The notes under the pieces: model-generated
Database searches by the model: none
Told to the model about the DNA's origin: nothing
Seen by the model: only the letters and a program-made list of their open reading frames with translations
Position numbers and translations under genes: made by a program
Shown: piece by piece, positions 49,304-58,326 of the stretch
Layout of the letters: each line of letters opens with the position of its first letter
Position numbering within the stretch: position 1 is the first letter of the stretch
Origin: Streptomyces sp. 6-11-2
GTDB taxonomy: Bacteria; Actinomycetota; Actinomycetes; Streptomycetales; Streptomycetaceae
Length of the DNA: 64,000 bases
Direction: 5' to 3'
Assembly (NCBI RefSeq): GCF_006540305.1
Contig: NZ_BJOR01000002.1
Location: forward strand, 248,001-312,000

Positions 49304-50320
49304 ATGACTGTGGCGAGCCGCGACGGGCTCCGGCGCGTTGGCATGACGGCCCTGCGGATCGTCGCCGTTGCCGCGCTGTACTACGTCTCCGGCAGGCTGG
49401 GACTCCTCCAGCAGTTCATGCGCGGCCAGGTCACGCCGCTGTGGCCTCCGACCGGCATCGCGCTGGCCGGCCTGCTCCTGTTCGGACTGCGGGTCTGGCC
49501 CGGGATCGCGCTCGGCGCCCTCCTGATCGACATCCCACTGGGACCGACGACCCCCGCCGTGCTCGCCATCACGGCAGGCAACACACTCGCGCCCCTCTGC
49601 TCCTACGCACTCCTTCGCCGCAGCGGGTTCCGCACCCAGATGAACCGTTTCCAGGACGCGCTCGCGCTGGTGTTCCTCGGTGCGCTCACCGGCATGCTCA
49701 TCAGCGCGACCGTGGGCAGCAGCAGTCTGAGTCTCGCCCACGCGCTGCCCCCCGGCGGATTCTGGCTCACGTGGTGGGTCTGGTGGACCGGCGACGCCAT
49801 GGGCGTCCTGCTGGTCGCGCCGCTGCTGCTCGTCCTCCGCTCGGCGCGCCGGCCGAAGAACATCCCCCGATCCGGATGGGCGGAGGGATCGCTGCTTGTC
49901 GCGGCCACCATCGCCGTCGGTCTCCTAGAAACCTTCCCCGCGCCGCTGCTCTTCCTGGGGTTCCCGCTGCTGACCTGGGCAGCCTTCCGCTTCCAGCGCG
50001 CCGGAGCCACGCCCTGCGCGCTGGCCGTATCCACGTTCGCCATCCTCGCCGTCACGCGCAGGGCAGGCCCGTTCGCCGGGCACACGCTGCTCACCGACAT
50101 GATCTCACTGCAGGCCTTCAACGGTGCCGCCGCGCTGACCGCGCTGCTGCTCGCCGCGGCCATCACCGAGCGGAACCAGACCCAGGCGAAGATCGAAGAG
50201 GCCTGCAGGCGGCTCGCCGAGATGGTGGCCAGAGCCGCACCGGACACCGACGGTCCGCCAGTGCTTCCCAACCCCCAGGGAGATGGGGGAGAGAACGGCG
50301 GACAGACCCGGGCGTCGTGA
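49304..50320 (+). CDS. MASE1-domain membrane sensor without output domain
   Basis: A 338-residue integral membrane protein. The MASE1 domain covers about residues 12-300, with roughly eight to ten hydrophobic segments. Conserved pieces are GQVTPLWPPTGIALAGLLLF near the first spans, the WWTGDAMGVLLVAPLLLVL segment and a final pair around ALTALLLAAAITERN. The short cytoplasmic tail (TQAKIEEACRRLAEMVARA) is a coiled lead with no kinase, GGDEF or phosphatase domain, while in most proteins MASE1 is fused to one. ATG 49304 follows GAGGGGAAAACC. The phosphatase gene just upstream could be the detached output. Confidence 0.87.
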   Translation: MTVASRDGLRRVGMTALRIVAVAALYYVSGRLGLLQQFMRGQVTPLWPPTGIALAGLLLFGLRVWPGIALGALLIDIPLGPTTPAVLAITAGNTLAPLCSYALLRRSGFRTQMNRFQDALALVFLGALTGMLISATVGSSSLSLAHALPPGGFWLTWWVWWTGDAMGVLLVAPLLLVLRSARRPKNIPRSGWAEGSLLVAATIAVGLLETFPAPLLFLGFPLLTWAAFRFQRAGATPCALAVSTFAILAVTRRAGPFAGHTLLTDMISLQAFNGAAALTALLLAAAITERNQTQAKIEEACRRLAEMVARAAPDTDGPPVLPNPQGDGGENGGQTRAS

Positions 50321-50595
50321 TCGATCAGCAATCGCGACAGGGGACCGGGCCCGCCGAACCACGCCTGTCAGGGACGCAGATTGCCGATCACGAGCTCGCT
50401 GGGTATCCGCGATCTCCACGTGCCGTGGCCCGCGAATCCGGCGACTGCCCATCCGGGACCGGGTACCGCCGCCCGCCAGGCCCTGGGCGCGGCGGCCGGC
50501 CGTGGTCCGGACCGGGTGATCCTTCGTGTCTCCGGTCCAACGCAACCTGTTGTTAGACTGGTAGAGACGTTGATCGTTTGTTGAGGAGCCGAGAC
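50321..50595. promoter_or_regulatory. Promoter region of the ABC-F locus
   Basis: About 275 bp without a gene. TAGACT at 50554-50559 is a plausible -10, about 37 bp upstream of a short leader frame. A convincing -35 is not visible, and no operator palindrome was found. Confidence 0.4.
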
Positions 50596-50625
50596 ATGGT
50601 GGTGGACGACGACATCTCCGGGTGA
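50596..50625 (+). CDS. Nine-codon leader peptide of the ABC-F genes
   Basis: ATG 50596 is preceded by GAGGAG with correct spacing (50583-50588) and opens a frame MVVDDDISG followed by TGA. The stop lies inside a small stem-loop (CCGGGT 50618-50623 with ACCCGG 50627-50632). A strong ribosome binding site on a tiny frame before an antibiotic-resistance-type ABC-F gene is the mark of ribosome-mediated attenuation, as described for vmlR in Bacillus and lmrC in Streptomyces lincolnensis. The peptide has three consecutive Asp codons that could stall a drug-bound ribosome. Inferred; not shown. Confidence 0.6.
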   Translation: MVVDDDISG

Positions 50626-50710
50626 TACCCGGACCCGACAGGCCACCGGACTGGTGCGTGGAAGCGCCGCCGACGTGGCCTCGCTGTCGTCCCCTCTTTC
50701 CCTCTGTCTG

Positions 50711-50740
50711 CTGCCGGGGCAGAAGTGTCTTCCCTGCCCC
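50711..50740 (+). promoter_or_regulatory. Attenuator hairpins before the first ABC-F gene
   Basis: GGGGCAG (50716-50722) pairs with CTGCCCC (50734-50740), with AAG/CTT extending the stem. CTGCC (50711-50715) can pair instead with GGCAG (50718-50722). The two structures are mutually exclusive, as expected for a terminator/antiterminator pair. The ribosome binding site of the gene (GAGG near 50750) also lies in a weak GAGG/CCTC hairpin. Confidence 0.55.
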
Positions 50741-50760
50741 CTCCTCACGAGGTCACCTCC

Positions 50761-52395
50761 ATGTCCGACGCTTCCGTCGTCTGCTCGAACCTGTCCTTCA
50801 CCTGGCCCGACGACACTCCCCTCTTCCAGGACCTGTCCTTCACCATCGGCTCCGGCCGCACCGGCCTCGTCGCGCCCAACGGTGCCGGCAAGAGCACGCT
50901 GCTCAAGCTCATCGCCGGTGAACTGCGGCCCGGCACCGGGTCGGTCTCCGTGGCCGGCACCCTCGGCTACCTCCCCCAGAGCCTTCCCCTGACCGGAGAC
51001 CTCACGGTCGCCGAGGTGCTGGACGTCGCCGCGATCATCCAGGCCATCGACGCCGTGGAGTCCGGGGACGTCGACGAAAAGCACTTCACCACCATCGGCG
51101 ACGACTGGGACATCGAGGAACGCACCCGCGCTCAACTCGACCGCCTCGGTCTGGCCGACCTCACCCTGGATCGCAGCCTGAGCACCCTCAGCGGCGGCCA
51201 GGTCATCTCTCTCGGTCTCGCCGCCCAGTTGCTGAAGCGGCCCGACGTGCTGCTGCTCGACGAGCCCACCAACAACCTCGACCTCGACGCCCGGCACAAG
51301 CTGTACGACGTGCTGGAGGACTTCAACGGCTGCCTGCTCCTGGTCAGCCACGACCGCGCCCTGCTCGACCGCATGGAACGCGTCGCCGAACTCGACCGCG
51401 CCGAACTACGCTTCTACGGCGGTAGCTTCACTGAGTACGAAGAGGCCGTGCGGGCCGAGCAGGAAGCCGCCGAGAAGAACGTCCGCAACGCCGAGCAGGA
51501 GTTGAAGCGGGAGAAGCGGGAGATGCAGCAGGCGCGCGAGCGCGCCGAACGCCGGCAGAGCAACGCCGCCCGCAACCTGAAGAACGCCGGTCTGCCGCGT
51601 ATCTTCGCCGGCAACATGAAGCGGGGCGCGCAGGAGTCCGCGGGCCGGGCGGGCCAGATGCACGCCGGCCGGGTCAGCGAGGCGAAGGCCCGGCTGGACG
51701 CGGCCGGGCGCGCGCTGCGCGAGGAGCAGCGCATCACGCTGGACCTGCCCGACACCCACGTGCCCGCCGGACGCAATCTGTTCCTCGGCCGGCAACTTCG
51801 CGCCCGCCTCGGCGAGAAGGACGTGTTCGCCGGCCAGGGGGTCGACCTGACCGTCCGGGGCCCGGAGCGCATCGCGCTGACCGGTCCCAACGGTGCCGGC
51901 AAGAGCACGCTGCTGCGTCTGCTCAACGGCGACCTGACACCGCACAGCGGCGAGATCAAGCGGGCCGACGGCCGTATCGCCTACCTCTCGCAGCGCCTCG
52001 ACCTGCTGGACCTGGACCGTACGGTCGCCGAGAACTTCGCCGACCACGCCCCGAAGCGGCCGGAGGCCGAGCGGATGAACCTGCTTGCCCGCTTCCTCTT
52101 CCGGGGGCCTCGCGCCCATCTGCCCGTCGGGGTGCTCTCCGGAGGCGAGCGCCTGCGCGCCACCCTGGCCTGCGTGCTGTGCGCGGAACCGGCTCCGCAC
52201 CTGCTGCTCCTGGACGAGCCGACGAACAACCTCGACCTGGTCAGCGCGGGCCAGTTGGAGGGCGCCCTGAACTCCTACCAGGGGGCCTTCGTGGTGGTCA
52301 GCCACGACGAGCGGTTCCTGTGCGAGATCGGCGTCAACCGGTGGCTGCGGCTGGCCGACGGCGAGCTGAAGGAGACGGGGGCCCCTGAGATGTGA
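50761..52395 (+). CDS. ABC-F protein (ribosomal protection type) 1
   Basis: A 544-residue soluble protein with two ABC domains and no membrane spans. NBD1: Walker A APNGAGKST, signature LSGGQ, Walker B LLLDEPTNNLD. NBD2: GPNGAGKST, LSGGE, LLLDEPTNNLD. Between them (about 230-330) is a charged helical linker (AEQELKREKREMQQARERAE) that in this family reaches into the ribosome. Such proteins displace antibiotics from the 50S subunit or act in translation. ATG 50761 follows GAGGTCACCTCC. A leader peptide and hairpins upstream suggest drug-induced expression. A second ABC-F gene follows 79 bp later. Confidence 0.92.
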   Translation: MSDASVVCSNLSFTWPDDTPLFQDLSFTIGSGRTGLVAPNGAGKSTLLKLIAGELRPGTGSVSVAGTLGYLPQSLPLTGDLTVAEVLDVAAIIQAIDAVESGDVDEKHFTTIGDDWDIEERTRAQLDRLGLADLTLDRSLSTLSGGQVISLGLAAQLLKRPDVLLLDEPTNNLDLDARHKLYDVLEDFNGCLLLVSHDRALLDRMERVAELDRAELRFYGGSFTEYEEAVRAEQEAAEKNVRNAEQELKREKREMQQARERAERRQSNAARNLKNAGLPRIFAGNMKRGAQESAGRAGQMHAGRVSEAKARLDAAGRALREEQRITLDLPDTHVPAGRNLFLGRQLRARLGEKDVFAGQGVDLTVRGPERIALTGPNGAGKSTLLRLLNGDLTPHSGEIKRADGRIAYLSQRLDLLDLDRTVAENFADHAPKRPEAERMNLLARFLFRGPRAHLPVGVLSGGERLRATLACVLCAEPAPHLLLLDEPTNNLDLVSAGQLEGALNSYQGAFVVVSHDERFLCEIGVNRWLRLADGELKETGAPEM

Positions 52396-52474
52396 GCCGC
52401 CGGCGTGTCGACCTGGCCCGCGTCCGAGGCATGCCGCCCCGCGGGCCGAGCACCGATCACGTTGGACGGACCCC

Positions 52475-54178
52475 ATGCCTCAACCGGCTCTGCTCGCCCA
52501 CGACCTCGTCCACACTCTCGGTGACCGGCGCCTGTTCGACGGTGTCTCCCTGACCGCCTCGCCCGGGCACCGCATCGGGCTGATCGGGGAGAACGGCGTC
52601 GGCAAGTCGACCCTGCTGCGCCTGCTGGCCGGGACGGACGAGCCCGACGTCGGCAGCGTCACGCGCCCGCCCGACCTGGGCTTTCTTCAGCAGGAGATGC
52701 CGTACGACACCGACGCGACGATCGCCGACGTACTCGACGACGCCCTGCGCGAGGCCAGGGAGGACCTTGCCGAGCTGGAACGGCTCAGCGAGTTGGTCGC
52801 GCGGACCGCGCAGGACGCGCCCGAGTGCGCCGGCCTGCTCGACGCCTACGGCGTCCGGCTCGAACAGGCCCAGGAACGGGAGGTCTGGGACGCCGACCGG
52901 CGTGCCGCGCTCGTGCTCGACGGCCTCGGCCTCGGCGCCTTCGGACACGACCGGACGCTCGGGTCGCTGTCCGGCGGCCAGCGCGTCCGGCTCGCGCTGG
53001 CCGCGCTGCTGGTCCGGCGGCCCTCCGCGCTGCTGCTGGACGAACCGACCAACCATCTTGACGACGGTGCCGTCGCCTTCGTCGAGGACCAGGTACGCGC
53101 CCTGCCCGGGGTCGTCGTGGTGGCCAGCCACGACCGGGCCTTTCTGGACGCCGTGTGTACGGACCTGATCGACCTCGACCCCGCGATGGACGGCCCGGTC
53201 CGCTACGGCGGCAACTACAGCGCGTACCTGGCCGAGAAGCGTGCCGAGCGGGACCGCTGGGAGCGACGCTGGGCCGAGGAACAGGAGGAAGTGGCCGCGC
53301 TGCGGGTCTCTGCTCAGGTCACCGCGCACCGCGTCGCACCGGACCGGGGACCGCGCGACAACGAGAAGATGGGCTACGGCCACCGTGCGGGCCGGGTCCA
53401 GAGCCAGATCTCCCGGCGGGTGCGCAACGCCGTCCGCCGCCTGGAGGAGCTGGAGCGCTCCCAGGTCGGTGAGCCACCGAAGCCGCTGCGGTTCAAGGGC
53501 ACGGCGCTCGCGGCACCGGGGGTGGAGGACGACGGTCCGCTGGTGTCCCTGGACGACGTACGGGTACCGGGCCGGCTCGCACCGGTGAGTGCGGAGGTTT
53601 CGGCGACCGACCGTCTGCTGGTCACCGGTGGGAACGGGGCCGGGAAGTCGACTCTGCTGGCCGTGCTCGCCGGGCGGCTCGCGCCCGAGGGCGAGGTGCG
53701 GCGGCGACGCGGACTGACTGTGGGCCTGCTCGCCCAGGACACCGTCTTCGCCCGGCCGGGCCGGTCCGTCCGGGACACCTATGAGCTGGCGCTGGGAGCC
53801 GAGCGGGCCGAGGCAGTACCGCTGGGCTCGCTCGGTCTGATGGACGAAGCGGACCTGGACAAGCCGGTCGGCCGGCTCTCGGTCGGGCAGCGCAGGCGGC
53901 TCGCGCTGGCGCTGCTGGTGGCGCGACCGCCGCAGTTGCTGCTGCTTGACGAACCCACCAACCACCTGTCGCCGCGCCTGTGCGACGAGTTGGAGGCGGC
54001 GCTGGGCACCGGCCCCGGCGCGATCGTGCTGGCCAGCCACGACCGCTGGCTGCGGGAGCGCTGGCAGGGAGGGGAAATCCGGCTCGGCTCCGACCTCGAG
54101 CGCTCGGGCAGTGCGGGGCACAGGCTTCGCGCCAGTGGACACCGCCAGACCGTGCGGGGGGTTGGGTCGGCCAGATGA
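52475..54178 (+). CDS. ABC-F protein (ribosomal protection type) 2
   Basis: A 567-residue twin-NBD ABC-F protein distinct from its neighbour. NBD1: GENGVGKST, LSGGQ, LLLDEPTNHLDD. NBD2: GNGAGKST, a variant signature LSVGQ, and LLLDEPTNHLSPR, in which the last Asp of the D-loop region is replaced. The linker (about 250-330) is Arg- and Glu-rich with VTAHRVAPDRGPRDNEKMGY. It resembles the Streptomyces macrolide/lincosamide resistance branch (TlrC/OleB/SrmB-like proteins) in layout, but the drug cannot be named. ATG 52475 has only weak GGACGG upstream and may depend on read-through from the first gene. Confidence 0.9.
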   Translation: MPQPALLAHDLVHTLGDRRLFDGVSLTASPGHRIGLIGENGVGKSTLLRLLAGTDEPDVGSVTRPPDLGFLQQEMPYDTDATIADVLDDALREAREDLAELERLSELVARTAQDAPECAGLLDAYGVRLEQAQEREVWDADRRAALVLDGLGLGAFGHDRTLGSLSGGQRVRLALAALLVRRPSALLLDEPTNHLDDGAVAFVEDQVRALPGVVVVASHDRAFLDAVCTDLIDLDPAMDGPVRYGGNYSAYLAEKRAERDRWERRWAEEQEEVAALRVSAQVTAHRVAPDRGPRDNEKMGYGHRAGRVQSQISRRVRNAVRRLEELERSQVGEPPKPLRFKGTALAAPGVEDDGPLVSLDDVRVPGRLAPVSAEVSATDRLLVTGGNGAGKSTLLAVLAGRLAPEGEVRRRRGLTVGLLAQDTVFARPGRSVRDTYELALGAERAEAVPLGSLGLMDEADLDKPVGRLSVGQRRRLALALLVARPPQLLLLDEPTNHLSPRLCDELEAALGTGPGAIVLASHDRWLRERWQGGEIRLGSDLERSGSAGHRLRASGHRQTVRGVGSAR

Positions 54179-54449
54179 CGGTCGGAAGGGACGGCACAGT
54201 CCGCTGAGGCCTGTTCACGGGGGATCTCCTCCACGAACGCGCGCGATCTTGGATGCGCGCGATTCCCTCATATGTATGCCGTGCGCCGCGAACTCGTCGT
54301 CTGCGGAAGCCTCTTGCGCGGTTGCGGCACCGAAGGCGGCGGCCGCCGGGCGGGGCAGGCTCACGGTGAACGCGGCCCCGGCCGCCGCGGCGGTCGCGAG
54401 CGCTTCGCGGCGGACCAGGGGGAGAGCGCGGGCGATGGTGTCGAAGGCG

Positions 54450-54791
54450 TCAGGACCGTGCCTTCACCGGGAACGTCAGCGACATCGACAGCCACGCGTA
54501 CACCGGCCCCAGCGCGTTCATGGCGATCACGGACACCCACGCCGCCCACGGGTTGCCGACGTCGTAGCCGAACCCGCCGAAGAACGTCGCGAAGTAGCTG
54601 GCGAAGCCGAAGAACATGCCGGGGATCAGCGAGAACAGCTTGAGCTTGCCCGTGTACATCAGCGCGGAGTTCACGACGAGGACGCACAGTGCCCCGAACG
54701 CGTTGCGGGCGAGCCGGCCCTCGCCGAAGGCCGTGCCCTGATGGGTCTCCAGCAACACGATCACCAGAGCGTACGTCGAACCCATCGGCAT
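54450..54791 (-). pseudogene. 5'-truncated DUF1097 membrane protein
   Basis: The minus-strand frame from ATG 54791 (MPMGST) to 54450 encodes 113 residues with membrane stretches FGALCVLVVNSALMYTG, LIPGMFFGFASYFATFFGGF and WVSVIAMNALGPVYAWLS. These match the C-terminal part of DUF1097 proteins, which are usually about 160-180 residues with more spans at the N-terminus. Upstream the sequence enters the 5' region of the opposing DUF2877 gene, so the N-terminal spans have been lost. A shortened product could still be made, but function is doubtful. Confidence 0.6.
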
Positions 54792-54876
54792 GGCCGACCA
54801 CAGCCGCTTGGCGTCGGGGAGGTTCGGCCCGCCGCCCCGTACCGCGGGACGAGGAACAGGAGGACACACGGACGCC

Positions 54877-55729
54877 ATGAGCCCGACCGCCCTGCCGGGC
54901 CTGGTCAGCGAGCTGGCCCGCGACGTCCTGGCGGGCCCCGCCCGTCCCGCCCGCGTCATCGCCGTCGCCCGGCAGGCGCTGTATCTGCTCCCGCACGGAC
55001 AGCGGGATCCGCTCGCGCTGGTGGTGCCCGGCGCCGCGCGGGTGCCGACCGCCGTCGTCCTGCCGCGCGCCGCGGGGGACCGGCCCTTCCACGGGCTGAC
55101 CCCTGGCCGCACGGGACGCGTCGGGGCCGGCCGGATCGCGATCGGGTCCCTGTGCCTGACCGCGGGGGAGTTCTGGGCGCCGCCCCGCGCCCAGGACTCC
55201 CCACCCGGCCCGGTCCTCGACCGGCTCGCCACGCTCCGCCCGCCCCGGCCGCTGCCGCCCGAGGTCCGCCCCGTCGCCCGTGCTCTCGTTCGCATGCTCG
55301 CGCACGGCGGCACGGCGGCACGGCGGCACCGCGGCCCGGCGGCGCGCGGCCCGCGCCCTGCTCGGCCTCGGCCCCGGCGCGACACCCTCCGGGGACGACT
55401 TCCTGTGCGGGCTGCTGCTCGCCGCCCAGGTGCAGCGGCGCCCGCCGGACTGGCTCGCGGCACTCGCACATATCGCGGCAGAGGCGGACAGGCTGACGCC
55501 GCCGGTCTCCGCGGCCCTTCTCCGGTAGACCGCCGAAGGCCTGTGCATCCCTCAGGTCGCGGCGCTGCTGCGGGCCGCCGCTACCGGTGGCGACCCGTCC
55601 GGCCCGGTCACCGCCCTGCTCGCCGTCGGCCACAGTTCGGGGTGCGACCTGCTGCACGGTCTGTGCGCGGGAGCGCGTCTGGCGACCCGCGCCCGCGACG
55701 GGGTCAGGCCCCGATCCACACCGTCGTGA
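54877..55729 (+). pseudogene. DUF2877 protein, broken by frameshift and stop
   Basis: The first part from ATG 54877 (MSPTALPGLVSELARDVL) runs in one frame to about residue 140. After an octamer repeat at 55303-55334 the family continues in the next frame with ARALLGLGPGATPSGDDFLC, the core motif of DUF2877. A TAG at 55526 interrupts that frame, after which PQVAALLRAAATGGDPSGPV and VGHSSGCDLLHGLCAGARL continue to 55729. So one frameshift and one nonsense codon inactivate an otherwise full-length gene. DUF2877 genes usually sit with FdrA/DUF1116-type purine-catabolism genes, which are absent here. Confidence 0.7.
55303..55334. repeat. CACGGCGG octamer tandem repeat at the DUF2877 frameshift
   Basis: Three perfect copies (55303-55326) and one variant copy CACCGCGG (55327-55334). 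The unit is not a multiple of three, so copy-number change shifts the reading frame of the DUF2877 gene. Confidence 0.85.
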
Positions 55730-56282
55730 TGACGCAGAACCCCTTGACGCCGCGGTCCGACGGCTCGTGCCCGGACCCGGACCGCTCGGCGTCGCCGAAG
55801 GGGCCCGCGGCCGAAGCCGATCACCACCCGCACCGAACGGATCACGGGGCAGCGGCCCGGCCGCGCAGGCCTCGCCCTCCTCCGCCTTCGCATCCTCCTG
55901 CGGTGACCGCCACGCAGCGCGACCACCGATTTCTGGACAGAGCCATTCGCTGGACAGTCCTTCCACCCGAATGGAGGCGAAAACCGCTGGGCCGGACGCG
56001 CGGCGCGCGAACTTGGGTAATTCTTTACAGCGGGCCGGGAGTCGACGGCCGCGGCCCGGAACCCGGCGGTCGGGGCGAGGCTCGTAGGCGTGTACCCGGA
56101 AGGCAAAGCCGGTCCGAACCGACGGGGCGGGCGGCGCCGACCAGGATGCGGACGGGCTGACCCTGTTCCGCACGTGACACACGCTCGTCCCCTAGCTGAA
56201 CACAAACTGGTTCGCCGGGATCGGCTGCGAGAGGCCGCAGGTGAGCGGGCTCGGCCCGGAGGCCGGACGCGGGAGGTAACAC
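55730..56282. other. Intergenic region before asnB, nothing recognised
   Basis: About 550 bp between the broken DUF2877 gene and asnB. No frame with a recognisable protein was found on either strand. The region just before 56283 holds the strong GGGAGG ribosome binding site of asnB. Confidence 0.5.
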
Positions 56283-58121
56283 ATGTGCGGGATCACCGGC
56301 TGGGTGTCCTTCGACCGTGATCTGAGGTCCGAGAGCGCGACCTTGGACGCGATGACCGAGACCATGTCCTGCCGGGGCCCGGACGACTGCGGCACCTGGG
56401 CCGAGGGGCCCGTCGCCCTCGGCCACCGCAGGCTCGCGATCATCGACCTCCCCGGCGGGCGGCAGCCGATGAGCGTCCGGACACCCGAGGGAACCGTGGT
56501 GCTCGTCTACTCGGGGGAGGCCTACAACTTCACCGAACTGCGCCAAGAGCTGACCGGTCTGGGCCACCGCTTCACGACCGACTCGGACACCGAGGTGGTC
56601 CTGCACGCCTACCTCGAATGGGAGGAGGGGCTCGCCAGACGGCTCAACGGCATGTTCGCCTTCGCGGTGTGGGACGGCCGCCACAACCGGCTCGTGATGG
56701 TCCGCGACCGTATGGGGATCAAGCCGTTCTACTACTACCCGACCTCCGACGGCTTGCTGTTCGGCTCCGAGCCCAAAGCCATCCTCGCCAATCCGCTGGC
56801 CCCCGCCAGGATCCGCCTCGACGGCCTGCGGGAAGTGTTCGCGATGGTCAAGACGCCCGGACACGCCGTGTGGGACGGCATGCGCGAACTGGAGCCCGGC
56901 ACCGTCGTCACCGTCGACCGGCAGGGGATGCGCCGACACGTCTACTGGCAACTTCAGACCCGTCCGCACACCGACGACCGAGCCACCACCATCGCCACCG
57001 TGCGCTCACTGCTCGACGACATCGTCCGCCGCCAGCTCGTCGCCGACGTCCCCCGCTGCATGCTGCTGTCGGGGGGCTTGGACTCCTCCGCGCTGACCGC
57101 CCTGGCAGCCCGCCAACTGGCCGAGCACGGCGAGAAGGTGCGCAGCTTCGCCGTGGACTTCGTGGGACACACCGACGACTTCATCGCCGACGAGCTGCGC
57201 GCCACACCCGACAGCCCGTTCGTGCACGACGTCGCCCACGCCTCCGGCACCGAGCACCAGGACATCCTTCTCGACGCGCAGTCCCTCGCCGACCTCGACG
57301 TACGGGCGGAGACGATCCGGGCACGCGACCTGCCCGTGGGCATCGGCGATTTGGACTCCTCGCTCTACCTGCTCCTCCGGGCGATCCGCGAGCACTCCAC
57401 GGTCGCGCTGTCCGGCGAGTCGGCCGACGAGGTCTTCGGGGGCTACCTCCAGTTCTTCGACGAGGAGGCCCGGCGCGCCGACACCTTCCCATGGATGGCC
57501 CAGGCCCAGCGCTTCGGCAGCGATTCCGGAGTCCTGAGCCCCGCTCTCACCGAAGCCCTGGACCTGAAGACGTACGTCGCCGACAGCTACTGCGCCGCCG
57601 TATCGGACATCCGCCGCCTCGACGATGAGAGCGACTTCGAGTACCGGATGCGGAAGATCTGCCATCTGCACCTGACCCGGTTCGCACGGGTCCTGCTGGA
57701 CCGCAAGGACCGCCTGAGCATGGCGGTCGGGCTGGAGGTGCGGGTGCCGTTCTGCGACCACCGGCTCGTCGAGTACGTGTACAACGCTCCCTGGTCGCTG
57801 AAGTCGTTCGACGGGCGGGAGAAGAGCCTGCTCAGGGAGGCGACCGCCGACCTGCTTCCGCGGTCCGTGTACGACAGGACCAAGAGCCCCTACCCGTCGA
57901 CCCAGGACCCGAAGTACGCCGTCGCCATCCAGGAACACGTCAGGGACATCCTCGCCCGCCCGTCCCACCCGGTCTTCGACCTGCTCGACCGGGACCGCGT
58001 CCACCAAGCCGCCCACCGGGACGCCCCGCAGGTCACGCTGGCCTCGCGGCGCGGCCTCGAACGCACCGTGAACCTGGCACTGTGGCTGGACATGTACAAG
58101 CCGGAACTGACGTTGACCTGA
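56283..58121 (+). CDS. asnB: Glutamine-hydrolysing asparagine synthetase
   Basis: A 612-residue cytoplasmic enzyme making asparagine from aspartate, glutamine and ATP. Cys2 (MCGITGW) is the class II amidotransferase nucleophile after Met removal. The N-terminal glutaminase domain contains SCRGPDDCGTW and SGEAYNFTELR. The C-terminal synthetase domain has the PP-loop SGGLDSSA near residue 265, SGESADEVFGGY and MAVGLEVRVPFCDH. GGGAGG lies 7 nt before ATG 56283. Length and motifs are standard for AsnB. Streptomycetes carry several such genes, and some act in amide formation on natural products, but no such cluster is adjacent. Confidence 0.95.
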   Translation: MCGITGWVSFDRDLRSESATLDAMTETMSCRGPDDCGTWAEGPVALGHRRLAIIDLPGGRQPMSVRTPEGTVVLVYSGEAYNFTELRQELTGLGHRFTTDSDTEVVLHAYLEWEEGLARRLNGMFAFAVWDGRHNRLVMVRDRMGIKPFYYYPTSDGLLFGSEPKAILANPLAPARIRLDGLREVFAMVKTPGHAVWDGMRELEPGTVVTVDRQGMRRHVYWQLQTRPHTDDRATTIATVRSLLDDIVRRQLVADVPRCMLLSGGLDSSALTALAARQLAEHGEKVRSFAVDFVGHTDDFIADELRATPDSPFVHDVAHASGTEHQDILLDAQSLADLDVRAETIRARDLPVGIGDLDSSLYLLLRAIREHSTVALSGESADEVFGGYLQFFDEEARRADTFPWMAQAQRFGSDSGVLSPALTEALDLKTYVADSYCAAVSDIRRLDDESDFEYRMRKICHLHLTRFARVLLDRKDRLSMAVGLEVRVPFCDHRLVEYVYNAPWSLKSFDGREKSLLREATADLLPRSVYDRTKSPYPSTQDPKYAVAIQEHVRDILARPSHPVFDLLDRDRVHQAAHRDAPQVTLASRRGLERTVNLALWLDMYKPELTLT

Positions 58122-58326
58122 CGCCGGGCACGCCGCGGGCCGGTCCCGCCGGAGCCCGCCGCCGTGCCCCGCGTCGCACCGTGACGGACGACGCCGGTTC
58201 CGGAACCGTCCGTGCCGGCGTCCTGCCAGGCTCGGCGCCACCGCTGAACCGAGCGCACGCTCACCCGTAGATCCTTACCGTGACGGTCACACCCCGTCAG
58301 TCCCCAACGACATCACGCTTCCGAAG

